Source of the DNA: Fragum whitleyi
Taxonomy: Eukaryota; Mollusca; Bivalvia; Cardiida; Cardiidae
Assembly (NCBI GenBank): GCA_948146395.1
Contig: OX411549.1
Span: 22,080,990-22,144,989, forward strand
Direction: 5' to 3'
Length of the DNA stretch: 64,000 bases
This document shows, piece by piece, positions 41,101 through 53,700 of this stretch. The stretch's first letter is position 1; each line of letters opens with the position of its first letter. The notes beneath the pieces are model-generated. The model saw only the letters and a program-made list of their open reading frames with translations, ran no database searches and had not been told where the DNA came from. The translations under genes were made by a program, and so were the position numbers.

Positions 41101-44100
41101 GTTCGGGTGGTCCCCTGGTCACTCGCGCGAGCCCAGGTCAGATCGCTCAGCCCAAGGGTACGCGGTTCACTGCTGAAAAACCCTAACATACCCAAAGGCC
41201 TTGACTGTTGGCAACTTGGTAGGCAGTTTTCTACCCCTTTGCCTTGACCCATCGACCCGAAACTCGGAGCGTTGCAGGTTCAGATGGTCCCCCGGTCACT
41301 CGCGCGAGCCCAGGTCAGGCAGCACAGCAGAAAGGTATGCGGTTCGCGTTTGAAAAGACCAAAACAAGCCCAATTACTTCACTTTTGGGCCACTTGGTAC
41401 GCAGTTTTTCTACCCCTTAGGCTTGACCTATCGACCCGGAACTCTGGGCATTGCAGGTTGGGGTGGTCCCCTGGTCTGTCGCGCGAGCCCAGACCAGACC
41501 GCACGCCCGGAGCCAATGCTCTATGCCGCCCAAATTGGCATACCTGGCCAAACGGGTCGACCTTGACCTTGACTGATCGACCCGAAACTCGGAGCGTTGC
41601 AGGTTCAGGTGGTCCCGTGGTCGCATGCGCGAGCCCAGGTCAGACCGCACAGCAGAAGGGTATGCGGTTCGCGCTTGAAAAGACCAAAACAGGCCCAAAG
41701 GCCTTGACTGTTGGCAACTTGGTAGGCAGTTTTCTACCCCTTTGCCTTGACCCATCGACCCGAAACTCGGAGCGTTGCAGGTTCGGGTGGTCCCCTGGTC
41801 ACTCGCGCGAGCCCAGGTCAGATCGCTCAGCCCAAGGGTACGCGGTTCACTGCTGAAAAACCCTAACATACCCAAAGGCCTTGACTGTTGGCAACTTGGT
41901 AGGCAGTTTTCTACCCCTTTGCCTTGACCCATCGACCCGAAACTCGGAGCGTTGCAGGTTCAGATGGTCCCCCGGTCACTCGCGCGAGCCCAGGTCAGGC
42001 AGCACAGCAGAAAGGTATGCGGTTCGCGTTTGAAAAGACCAAAACAAGCCCAATTACTTCACTTTTGGGCCACTTGGTACGCAGTTTTTCTACCCCTTAG
42101 GCTTGACCTATCGACCCGGAACTCTGGGCATTGCAGGTTGGGGTGGTCCCCTGGTCTGTCGCGCGAGCCCAGACCAGACCGCATGCCCGGAGCCAATGCT
42201 CTATGCCGCCCAAATTGGCATACCTGGCCAAACGGGTCGACCTTGACCTTGACTGATCGACCCGAAACTCGGAGCGTTGCAGGTTCAGGTGGTCCCGTGG
42301 TCGCATGCGCGAGCCCAGGTCAGACCGCACAGCAGAAGGGTATGCGGTTCGCGCTTGAAAAGACCAAAACAGGCCCAAAGGCCTTGACTGTTGGCAACTT
42401 GGTAGGCAGTTTTCTACCCCTTTGCCTTGACCCATCGACCCGAAACTCGGAGCGTTGCAGGTTCGGGTGGTCCCCTGGTCACTCGCGCGAGCCCAGGTCA
42501 GATCGCTCAGCCCAAGGGTACGCGGTTCACTGCTGAAAAACCCTAACATACCCAAAGGCCTTGACTGTTGGCAACTTGGTAGGCAGTTTTCTACCCCTTT
42601 GCCTTGACCCATCGACCCGAAACTCGGAGCGTTGCAGGTTCAGATGGTCCCCCGGTCACTCGCGCGAGCCCAGGTCAGGCAGCACAGCAGAAAGGTATGC
42701 GGTTCGCGTTTGAAAAGACCAAAACAAGCCCAATTACTTCACTTTTGGGCCACTTGGTACGCAGTTTTTCTACCCCTTAGGCTTGACCTATCGACCCGGA
42801 ACTCTGGGCATTGCAGGTTGGGGTGGTCCCCTGGTCTGTCGCGCGAGCCCAGACCAGACCGCACGCCCGGAGCCAATGCTCTATGCCGCCCAAATTGGCA
42901 TACCTGGCCAAACGGGTCGACCTTGACCTTGACTGATCGACCCGAAACTCGGAGCGTTGCAGGTTCAGGTGGTCCCGTGGTCGCATGCGCGAGCCCAGGT
43001 CAGACCGCACAGCAGAAGGGTATGCGGTTCGCGCTTGAAAAGACCAAAACAGGCCCAAAGGCCTTGACTGTTGGCAACTTGGTAGGCAGTTTTCTACCCC
43101 TTTGCCTTGACCCATCGACCCGAAACTCGGAGCGTTGCAGGTTCGGGTGGTCCCCTGGTCACTCGCGCGAGCCCAGGTCAGATCGCTCAGCCCAAGGGTA
43201 CGCGGTTCACTGCTGAAAAACCCTAACATACCCAAAGGCCTTGACTGTTGGCAACTTGGTAGGCAGTTTTCTACCCCTTTGCCTTGACCCATCGACCCGA
43301 AACTCGGAGCGTTGCAGGTTCAGATGGTCCCCCGGTCACTCGCGCGAGCCCAGGTCAGGCAGCACAGCAGAAAGGTATGCGGTTCGCGTTTGAAAAGACC
43401 AAAACAAGCCCAATTACTTCACTTTTGGGCCACTTGGTACGCAGTTTTTCTACCCCTTAGGCTTGACCTATCGACCCGGAACTCTGGGCATTGCAGGTTG
43501 GGGTGGTCCCCTGGTCTGTCGCGCGAGCCCAGACCAGACCGCACGCCCGGAGCCAATGCTCTATGCCGCCCAAATTGGCATACCTGGCCAAACGGGTCGA
43601 CCTTGACCTTGACTGATCGACCCGAAACTCGGAGCGTTGCAGGTTCAGGTGGTCCCGTGGTCGCATGCGCGAGCCCAGGTCAGACCGCACAGCAGAAGGG
43701 TATGCGGTTCGCGCTTGAAAAGACCAAAACAGGCCCAAAGGCCTTGACTGTTGGCAACTTGGTAGGCAGTTTTCTACCCCTTTGCCTTGACCCATCGACT
43801 CGAAACTCGGAGCGTTGCAGGTTCGGGTGGTCCCCTGGTCACTCGCGCGAGCCCAGGTCAGATCGCTCAGCCCAAGGGTACGCGGTTCACTGCTGAAAAA
43901 CCCTAACATACCCAAAGGCCTTGACTGTTGGCAACTTGGTAGGCAGTTTTCTACCCCTTTGCCTTGACCCATCGACCCGAAACTCGGAGCGTTGCAGGTT
44001 CAGATGGTCCCCCGGTCACTCGCGCGAGCCCAGGTCAGGCAGCACAGCAGAAAGGTATGCGGTTCGCGTTTGAAAAGACCAAAACAAGCCCAATTACTTC

Positions 44101-44703
44101 ACTTTTGGGCCACTTGGTACGCAGTTTTTCTACCCCTTAGGCTTGACCTATCGACCCGGAACTCTGGGCATTGCAGGTTGGGGTGGTCCCCTGGTCTGTC
44201 GCGCGAGCCCAGACCAGACCGCACGCCCGGAGCCAATGCTCTATGCCGCCCAAATTGGCATACCTGGCCAAACGGGTCGACCTTGACCTTGACTGATCGA
44301 CCCGAAACTCGGAGCGTTGCAGGTTCAGGTGGTCCCGTGGTCGCATGCGCGAGCCCAGGTCAGACCGCACAGCAGAAGGGTATGCGGTTCGCGCTTGAAA
44401 AGACCAAAACAGGCCCAAAGGCCTTGACTGTTGGCAACTTGGTAGGCAGTTTTCTACCCCTTTGCCTTGACCCATCGACCCGAAACTCGGAGCGTTGCAG
44501 GTTCGGGTGGTCCCCTGGTCACTCGCGCGAGCCCAGGTCAGATCGCTCAGCCCAAGGGTACGCGGTTCACTGCTGAAAAACCCTAACATACCCAAAGGCC
44601 TTGACTGTTGGCAACTTGGTAGGCAGTTTTCTACCCCTTTGCCTTGACCCATCGACCCGAAACTCGGAGCGTTGCAGGTTCAGATGGTCCCCCGGTCACT
44701 CGC
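14104..44703 (+). repeat. Units U22-U66, forty-five complete HORs
   Basis: Unit starts are 14104+680k. Substitutions seen: G14304, T14390, A16215, T18684, A19781, T20024, A21370, T21764, G22588, T22626, T24380, T26467, C28463, T29069, CC29329-29330, G30528, A31585, A31746, C31918, T32126, G32309, A32791, A33134, T33510, A34364, T34593, C36063, A37358, C40041, A40078, T40753, T42184 and T43800. That is about one per 900 bp. Most units have none or one; U48 (31784-32463) has three. A16215 creates a stop in the long plus-strand frame, which argues against coding constraint. Confidence 0.96.
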
Positions 44704-47700
44704 GCGAGCCCAGGTCAGGCAGCACAGCAGAAAGGTATGCGGTTCGCGTTTGAAAAGACCAAAACAAGCCCAATTACTTCACTTTTGGGCCACTTGGTAC
44801 GCAGTTTTTCTACCCCTTAGGCTTGACCTATCGACCCGGAACTCTGGGCACTGCAGGTTGGGGTGGTCCCCTGGTCTGTCGCGCGAGCCCAGACCAGACC
44901 GCACGCCCGGAGCCAATGCTCTATGCCGCCCAAATTGGCATACCTGGCCAAACGGGTCGACCTTGACCTTGACTGATCGACCCGAAACTCGGAGCGTTGC
45001 AGGTTCAGGTGGTCCCGTGGTCGCATGCGCGAGCCCAGGTCAGACCGCACAGCAGAAGGGTATGCGGTTCACGCTTGAAAAGACCAAAACAGGCCCAAAG
45101 GCCTTGACTGTTGGCAACTTGGTAGGCAGTTTTCTACCCCTTTGCCTTGACCCATCGACCCGAAACTCGGAGCGTTGCAGGTTCGGGTGGTCCCCTGGTC
45201 ACTCGCGTGAGCCCAGGTCAGATCGCTCAGCCCAAGGGTACGCGGTTCACTGCTGAAAAACCCTAACATACCCAAAGGCCTTGACTGTTGGCAACTTGGT
45301 AGGCAGTTTTCTACCCCTTTGCCTTGACCCATCGACCCGAAACTCGGAGCGTTGCAGGTTCAGATGGTCCCCCGGTCACTCGCGCGAGCCCAGGTCAGGC
45401 AGCACAGCAGAAAGGTATGCGGTTCGCGTTTGAAAAGACCAAAACAAGCCCAATTACTTCACTTTTGGGCCACTTGGTACGCAGTTTTTCTACCCCTTAG
45501 GCTTGACCTATCGACCCGGAACTCTGGGCATTGCAGGTTGGGGTGGTCCCCTGGTCTGTCGCGCGAGCCCAGACCAGACCGCACGCCCGGAGCCAATGCT
45601 CTATGCCGCCCAAATTGGCATACCTGGCCAAACGGGTCGACCTTGACCTTGACTGATCGACCCGAAACTCGGAGCGTTGCAGGTTCAGGTGGTCCCGTGG
45701 TCGCATGCGCGAGCCCAGGTCAGACCGCACAGCAGAAGGGTATGCGGTTCGCGCTTGAAAAGACCAAAACAGGCCCAAAGGCCTTGACTGTTGGCAACTT
45801 GGTAGGCAGTTTTCTACCCCTTTGCCTTGACCCATCGACCCGAAACTCGGAGCGTTGCAGGTTCGGGTGGTCCCCTGGTCACTCGCGCGAGCCCAGGTCA
45901 GATCGCTCAGCCCAAGGGTACGCGGTTCACTGCTGAAAAACCCTAACATACCCAAAGGCCTTGACTGTTGGCAACTTGGTAGGCAGTTTTCTACCCCTTT
46001 GCCTTGACCCATCGACCCGAAACTCGGAGCGTTGCAGGTTCAGATGGTCCCCCGGTCACTCGCGCGAGCCCAGGTCAGGCAGCACAGCAGAAAGGTATGC
46101 GGTTCGCGTTTGAAAAGACCAAAACAAGCCCAATTACTTCACTTTTGGGCCACTTGGTACGCAGTTTTTCTACCCCTTAGGCTTGACCTATCGACCCGGA
46201 ACTCTGGGCATTGCAGGTTGGGGTGGTCCCCTGGTCTGTCGCGCGAGCCCAGACCAGACCGCACGCCCGGAGCCAATGCTCTATGCCACCCAAATTGGCA
46301 TACCTGGCCAAACGGGTCGACCTTGACCTTGACTGATCGACCCGAAACTTGGAGCGTTGCAGGTTCAGGTGGTCCCATGGTCGCATGCGCGAGCCCAGGT
46401 CAGACCGCACAGCAGAAGGGTATGCGGTTCGCGCTTGAAAAGACCAAAACAGGCCCAAAGGCCTTGACTGTTGGCAACTTGGTAGGCAGTTTTCTACCCC
46501 TTTGCCTTGACCCATCGACCCGAAACTCGGAGCGTTGCAGGTTCGGGTGGTCCCCTGGTCACTCGCGCGAGCCCAGGTCAGATCGCTCAGCCCAAGGGTA
46601 CGCGGTTCACTGCTGAAAAACCCTAACATACCCAAAGGCCTTGACTGTTGGCAACTTGGTAGGCAGTTTTCTACCCCTTTGCCTTGACCCATCGACCCGA
46701 AACTCGGAGCGTTGCAGGTTCAGATGGTCCCCCGGTCACTCGCGCGAGCCCAGGTCAGGCAGCACAGCAGAAAGGTATGCGGTTCGCGTTTGAAAAGACC
46801 AAAACAAGCCCAATTACTTCACTTTTGGGCCACTTGGTACGCAGTTTTTCTACCCCTTAGGCTTGACCTATCGACCCGGAACTCTGGGCATTGCAGGTTG
46901 GGGTGGTCCCCTGGTCTGTCGCGCGAGCCCAGACCAGACCGCACGCCCGGAGCCAATGCTCTATGCCGCCCAAATTGGCATACCTGGCCAAACGGGTCGA
47001 CCTTGACCTTGACTGATCGACCTGAAACTCGGAGCGTTGCAGGTTCAGGTGGTCCCGTGGTCGCATGCGCGAGCCCAGGTCAGACCGCACAGCAGAAGGG
47101 TATGCGGTTCGCGCTTGAAAAGACCAAAACAGGCCCAAAGGCCTTGACTGTTGGCAACTTGGTAGGCAGTTTTCTACCCCTTTGCCTTGACCCATCGACC
47201 CGAAACTCGGAGCGTTGCAGGTTCGGGTGGTCCCCTGGTCACTCGCGCGAGCCCAGGTCAGATCGCTCAGCCCAAGGGTACGCGGTTCACTGCTGAAAAA
47301 CCCTAACATACCCAAAGGCCTTGACTGTTGGCAACTTGGTAGGCAGTTTTCTACCCCTTTGCCTTGACCCATCGACCCGAAACTCGGAGCGTTGCAGGTT
47401 CAGATGGTCCCCCGGTCACTCGCGCGAGCCCAGGTCAGGCAGCACAGCAGAAAGGTATGCGGTTCGCGTTTGAAAAGACCAAAACAAGCCCAATTACTTC
47501 ACTTTTGGGCCACTTGGTACGCAGTTTTTCTACCCCTTAGGCTTGACCTATCGACCCGGAACTCTGGGCATTGCAGGTTGGGGTGGTCCCCTGGTCTGTC
47601 GCGCGAGCCCAGACCAGACCGCACGCCCGGAGCCAATGCTCTATGCCGCCCAAATTGGCATACCTGGCCAAACGGGTCGACCTTGACCTTGACTGATCGA

Positions 47701-50700
47701 CCCGAAACTCGGAGCGTTGCAGGTTCAGGTGGTCCCGTGGTTGCATGCGCGAGCCCAGGTCAGACCGCACAGCAGAAGGGTATGCGGTTCGCGCTTGAAA
47801 AGACCAAAACAGGCCCAAAGGCCTTGACTGTTGGCAACTTGGTAGGCAGTTTTCTACCCCTTTGCCTTGACCCATCGACCCGAAACTCGGAGCGTTGCAG
47901 GTTCGGGTGGTCCCCTGGTCACTCGCGCAAGCCCAGGTCAGATCGCTCAGCCCAAGGGTACGCGGTTCACTGCTGAAAAACCCTAACATACCCAAAGGCC
48001 TTGACTGTTGGCAACTTGGTAGGCAGTTTTCTACCCCTTTGCCTTGACCCATCGACCCGAAACTCGGAGCGTTGCAGGTTCAGATGGTCCCCCGGTCACT
48101 CGCGCGAGCCCAGGTCAGGCAGCACAGCAGAAAGGTATGCGGTTCGCGTTTGAAAAGACCAAAACAAGCCCAATTACTTCACTTTTGGGCCACTTGGTAC
48201 GCAGTTTTTCTACCCCTTAGGCTTGACCTATCGACCCGGAACTCTGGGCATTGCAGGTTGGGGTGGTCCCCTGGTCTGTCGCGCGAGCCCAGACCAGACC
48301 GCACGCCCGGAGCCAATGCTCTATGCCGCCCAAATTGGCATACCTGGCCAAACGGGTCGACCTTGACCTTGACTGATCGACCCGAAACTCGGAGCGTTGC
48401 AGGTTCAGGTGGTCCCGTGGTCGCATGCGCGAGCCCAGGTCAGACCGCACAGCAGAAGGGTATGCGGTTCGCGCTTGAAAAGACCAAAACAGGCCCAAAG
48501 GCCTTGACTGTTGGCAACTTGGTAGGCAGTTTTCTACCCCTTTGCCTTGACCCATCGACCCGAAACTCGGAGCGTTGCAGGTTCGGGTGGTCCCCTGGTC
48601 ACTCGCGCGAGCCCAGGTCAGATCGCTCAGCCCAAGGGTACGCGGTTCACTGCTGAAAAACCCTAACATACCCAAAGGCCTTGACTGTTGGCAACTTGGT
48701 AGGCAGTTTTCTACCCCTTTGCCTTGACCCATCGACCCGAAACTCGGAGCGTTGCAGGTTCAGATGGTCCCCCGGTCACTCGCGCGAGCCCAGGTCAGGC
48801 AGCACAGCAGAAAGGTATGCGGTTCGCGTTTGAAAAGACCAAAACAAGCCCAATTACTTCACTTTTGGGCCACTTGGTACGCAGTTTTTCTACCCCTTAG
48901 GCTTGACCTATCGACCCGGAACTCTGGGCATTGCAGGTTGGGGTGGTCCCCTGGTCTGTCGCGCGAGCCCAGACCAGACCGCACGCCCGGAGCCAATGCT
49001 CTATGCCGCCCAAATTGGCATACCTGGCCAAACGGGTCGACCTTGACCTTGACTGATCGACCCTAAACTCGGAGCGTTGCAGGTTCAGGTGGTCCCGTGG
49101 TCGCATGCGCGAGCCCAGGTCAGACCGCACAGCAGAAGGGTATGCGGTTCGCGCTTGAAAAGACCAAAACAGGCCCAAAGGCCTTGACTGTTGGCAACTT
49201 GGTAGGCAGTTTTCTACCCCTTTGCCTTGACCCATCGACCCGAAACTCGGAGCGTTGCAGGTTCGGGTGGTCCCCTGGTCACTCGCGCGAGCCCAGGTCA
49301 GATCGCTCAGCCCAAGGGTACGCGGTTCACTGCTGAAAAACCCTAACATACCCAAAGGCCTTGACTGTTGGCAACTTGGTAGGCAGTTTTCTACCCCTTT
49401 GCCTTGACCCATCGACCCGAAACTCGGAGCGTTGCAGGTTCAGATGGTCCCCCGGTCACTCGCGCGAGCCCAGGTCAGGCAGCACAGCAGAAAGGTATGC
49501 GGTTCGCGTTTGAAAAGACCAAAACAAGCCCAATTACTTCACTTTTGGGCCACTTGGTACGCAGTTTTTCTACCCCTTAGGCTTGACCTATCGACCCGGA
49601 ACTCTGGGCATTGCAGGTTGGGGTGGTCCCCTGGTCTGTCGCGCGAGCCCAGACTAGACCGCACGCCCGGAGCCAATGCTCTATGCCGCCCAAATTGGCA
49701 TACCTGGCCAAACGGGTCGACCTTGACCTTGACTGATCGACCCGAAACTCGGAGCGTTGCAGGTTCAGGTGGTCCCGTGGTCGCATGCGCGAGCCCAGGT
49801 CAGACCGCACAGCAGAAGGGTATGCGGTTCGCGCTTGAAAAGACCAAAACAGGCCCAAAGGCCTTGACTGTTGGCAACTTGGTAGGCAGTTTTCTACCCC
49901 TTTGCCTTGACCCATCGACCCGAAACTCGGAGCGTTGCAGGTTCGGGTGGTCCCCTGGTCACTCGCGCGAGCCCAGGTCAGATCGCTCAGCCCAAGGGTA
50001 CGCGGTTCACTGCTGAAAAACCCTAACATACCCAAAGGCCTTGACTGTTGGCAACTTGGTAGGCAGTTTTCTACCCCTTTGCCTTGACCCATCGACCCGA
50101 AACTCGGAGCGTTGCAGGTTCAGATGGTCCCCCGGTCACTCGCGCGAGCCCAGGTCAGGCAGCACAGCAGAAAGGTATGCGGTTCGCGTTTGAAAAGACC
50201 AAAACAAGCCCAATTACTTCACTTTTGGGCCACTTGGTACGCAGTTTTTCTACCCCTTAGGCTTGACCTATCGACCCGGAACTCTGGGCATTGCAGGTTG
50301 GGGTGGTCCCCTGGTCTGTCGCGCGAGCCCAGACCAGACCGCACGCCCGGAGCCAATGCTCTATGCCGCCCAAATTGGCATACCTGGCCAAACGGGTCGA
50401 CCTTGACCTTGACTGATCGACCCGAAACTCGGAGCGTTGCAGGTTCAGGTGGTCCCGTGGTCGCATGCGCGAGCCCAGGTCAGACCGCACAGCAGAAGGG
50501 TATGCGGTTCGCGCTTGAAAAGACCAAAACAGGCCCAAAGGCCTTGACTGTTGGCAACTTGGTAGGCAGTTTTCTACCCCTTTGCCTTGACCCATCGACC
50601 CGAAACTCGGAGCGTTGCAGGTTCGGGTGGTCCCCTGGTCACTCGCGCAAGCCCAGGTCAGATCGCTCAGCCCAAGGGTACGCGGTTCACTGCTGAAAAA

Positions 50701-53700
50701 CCCTAACATACCCAAAGGCCTTGACTGTTGGCAACTTGGTAGGCAGTTTTCTACCCCTTTGCCTTGACCCATCGACCCGAAACTCGGAGCGTTGCAGGTT
50801 CAGATGGTCCCCCGGTCACTCGCGCGAGCCCAGGTCAGGCAGCACAGCAGAAAGGTATGCGGTTCGCGTTTGAAAAGACCAAAACAAGCCCAATTACTTC
50901 ACTTTTGGGCCACTTGGTACGCAGTTTTTCTACCCCTTAGGCTTGACCTATCGACCCGGAACTCTGGGCATTGCAGGTTGGGGTGGTCCCCTGGTCTGTC
51001 GCGCGAGCCCAGACCAGACCGCACGCCCGGAGCCAATGCTCTATGCCGCCCAAATTGGCATACCTGGCCAAACGGGTCGACCTTGACCTTGACTGATCGA
51101 CCCGAAACTCGGAGCGTTGCAGGTTCAGGTGGTCCCGTGGTCGCATGCGCGAGCCCAGGTCAGACCGCACAGCAGAAGGGTATGCGGTTCGCGCTTGAAA
51201 AGACCAAAACAGGCCCAAAGGCCTTGACTGTTGGCAACTTGGTAGGCAGTTTTCTACCCCTTTGCCTTGACCCATCGACCCGAAACTCGGAGCGTTGCAG
51301 GTTCGGGTGGTCCCCTGGTCACTTGCGCGAGCCCAGGTCAGATCGCTCAGCCCAAGGGTACGCGGTTCACTGCTGAAAAACCCTAACATACCCAAAGGCC
51401 TTGACTGTTGGCAACTTGGTAGGCAGTTTTCTACCCCTTTGCCTTGACCCATCGACCCGAAACTCGGAGCGTTGCAGGTTCAGATGGTCCCCCGGTCACT
51501 CGCGCGAGCCCAGGTCAGGCAGCACAGCAGAAAGGTATGCGGTTCGCGTTTGAAAAGACCAAAACAAGCCCAATTACTTCACTTTTGGGCCACTTGGTAC
51601 GCAGTTTTTCTACCCCTTTGGCTTGACCTATCGACCCGGAACTCTGGGCATTGCAGGTTGGGGTGGTCCCCTGGTCTGTCGCGCGAGCCCAGACCAGACC
51701 GCACGCCCGGAGCCAATGCTCTATGCCGCCCAAATTGGCATACCTGGCCAAACGGGTCGACCTTGACCTTGACTGATCGACCCGAAACTCGGAGCGTTGC
51801 AGGTTCAGGTGGTCCCGTGGTCGCATGCGCGAGCCCAGGTCAGACCGCACAGCAGAAGGGTATGCGGTTCGCGCTTGAAAAGACCAAAACAGGCCCAAAG
51901 GCCTTGACTGTTGGCAACTTGGTAGGCAGTTTTCTACCCCTTTGCCTTGACCCATCGACCCGAAACTCGGAGCGTTGCAGGTTCGGGTGGTCCCCTGGTC
52001 ACTCGCGCGAGCCCAGGTCAGATCGCTCAGCCCAAGGGTACGCGGTTCACTGCTGAAAAACCCTAACATACCCAAAGGCCTTGACTGTTGGCAACTTGGT
52101 AGGCAGTTTTCTACCCCTTTGCCTTGACCCATCGACCCGAAACACGGAGCGTTGCAGGTTCAGATGGTCCCCCGGTCACTCGCGCGAGCCCAGGTCAGGC
52201 AGCACAGCAGAAAGGTATGCGGTTCGCGTTTGAAAAGACCAAAACAAGCCCAATTACTTCACTTTTGGGCCACTTGGTACGCAGTTTTTCTACCCCTTAG
52301 GCTTGACCTATCGACCCGGAACTCTGGGCATTGCAGGTTGGGGTGGTCCCCTGGTCTGTCGCGCGAGCCCAGACTAGACCGCAGGCCCGGAGCCAATGCT
52401 CTATGCCGCCCAAATTGGCATACCTGGCCAAACGGGTCGACCTTGACCTTGACTGATCGACCCGAAACTCGGAGCGTTGCAGGTTCAGGTGGTCCCGTGG
52501 TCGCATGCGCGAGCCCAGGTCAGACCGCACAGCAGAAGGGTATGCGGTTCGCGCTTGAAAAGACCAAAACAGGCCCAAAGGCCTTGACTGTTGGCAACTT
52601 GGTAGGCAGTTTTCTACCCCTTTGCCTTGACCCATCGACCCGAAACTCGGAGCGTTGCAGGTTCGGGTGGTCCCCTGGTCACTCGCGCGAGCCCAGGTCA
52701 GATCGCTCAGCCCAAGGGTACGCGGTTCACTGCTGAAAAACCCTAACATACCCAAAGGCCTTGACTGTTGGCAACTTGGTAGGCAGTTTTCTACCCCTTT
52801 GCCTTGACCCATCGACCCGAAACTCGGAGCGTTGCAGGTTCAGATGGTCCCCCGGTCACTCGCGCGAGCCCAGGTCAGGCAGCACAGCAGAAAGGTATGC
52901 GGTTCGCGTTTGAAAAGACCAAAACAAGCCCAATTACTTCACTTTTGGGCCACTTGGTACGCAGTTTTTCTACCCCTTAGGCTTGACCTATCGACCCGGA
53001 ACTCTAAGCATTGCAGGTTGGGGTGGTCCCCTGGTCTGTCGCGCGAGCCCAGACCAGACCGCACGCCCGGAGCCAATGCTCTATGCCGCCCAAATTGTCA
53101 TACCTGGCCAAACGGGTCGACCTTGACCTTGACTGATCGACCCGAAACTCGGAGCGTTGCAGGTTCAGGTGGTCCCGTGGTCGCATGCGCGAGCCCAGGT
53201 CAGACCGCACAGCAGAAGGGTATGCGGTTCGCGCTTGAAAAGACCAAAACAGGCCCAAAGGCCTTGACTGTTGGCAACTTGGTAGGCAGTTTTCTACCCT
53301 TTTGCCTTGACCCATCGACCCGAAACTCGGAGCGTTGCAGGTTCGGGTGGTCCCCTGGTCACTCGCGCGAGCCCAGGTCAGATCGCTCAGCCCAAGGGTA
53401 CGCGGTTCACTGCTGAAAAACCCTAACATACCCAAAGGCCTTGACTGTTGGCAACTTGGTAGGCAGTTTTCTACCCCTTTGCCTTGACCCATCGACCCGA
53501 AACTCGGAGCGTTGCAGGTTCAGATGGTCCCCCGGTCACTCGCGCGAGCCCAGGTCAGGCAGCACAGCAGAAAGGTATGCGGTTCGCGTTTGAAAAGACC
53601 AAAACAAGCCCAATTACTTCACTTTTGGGCCACTTGGTACGCAGTTTTTCTACCCCTTAGGCTTGACCTATCGACCCGGAACTCTGGGCATTGCAGGTTG

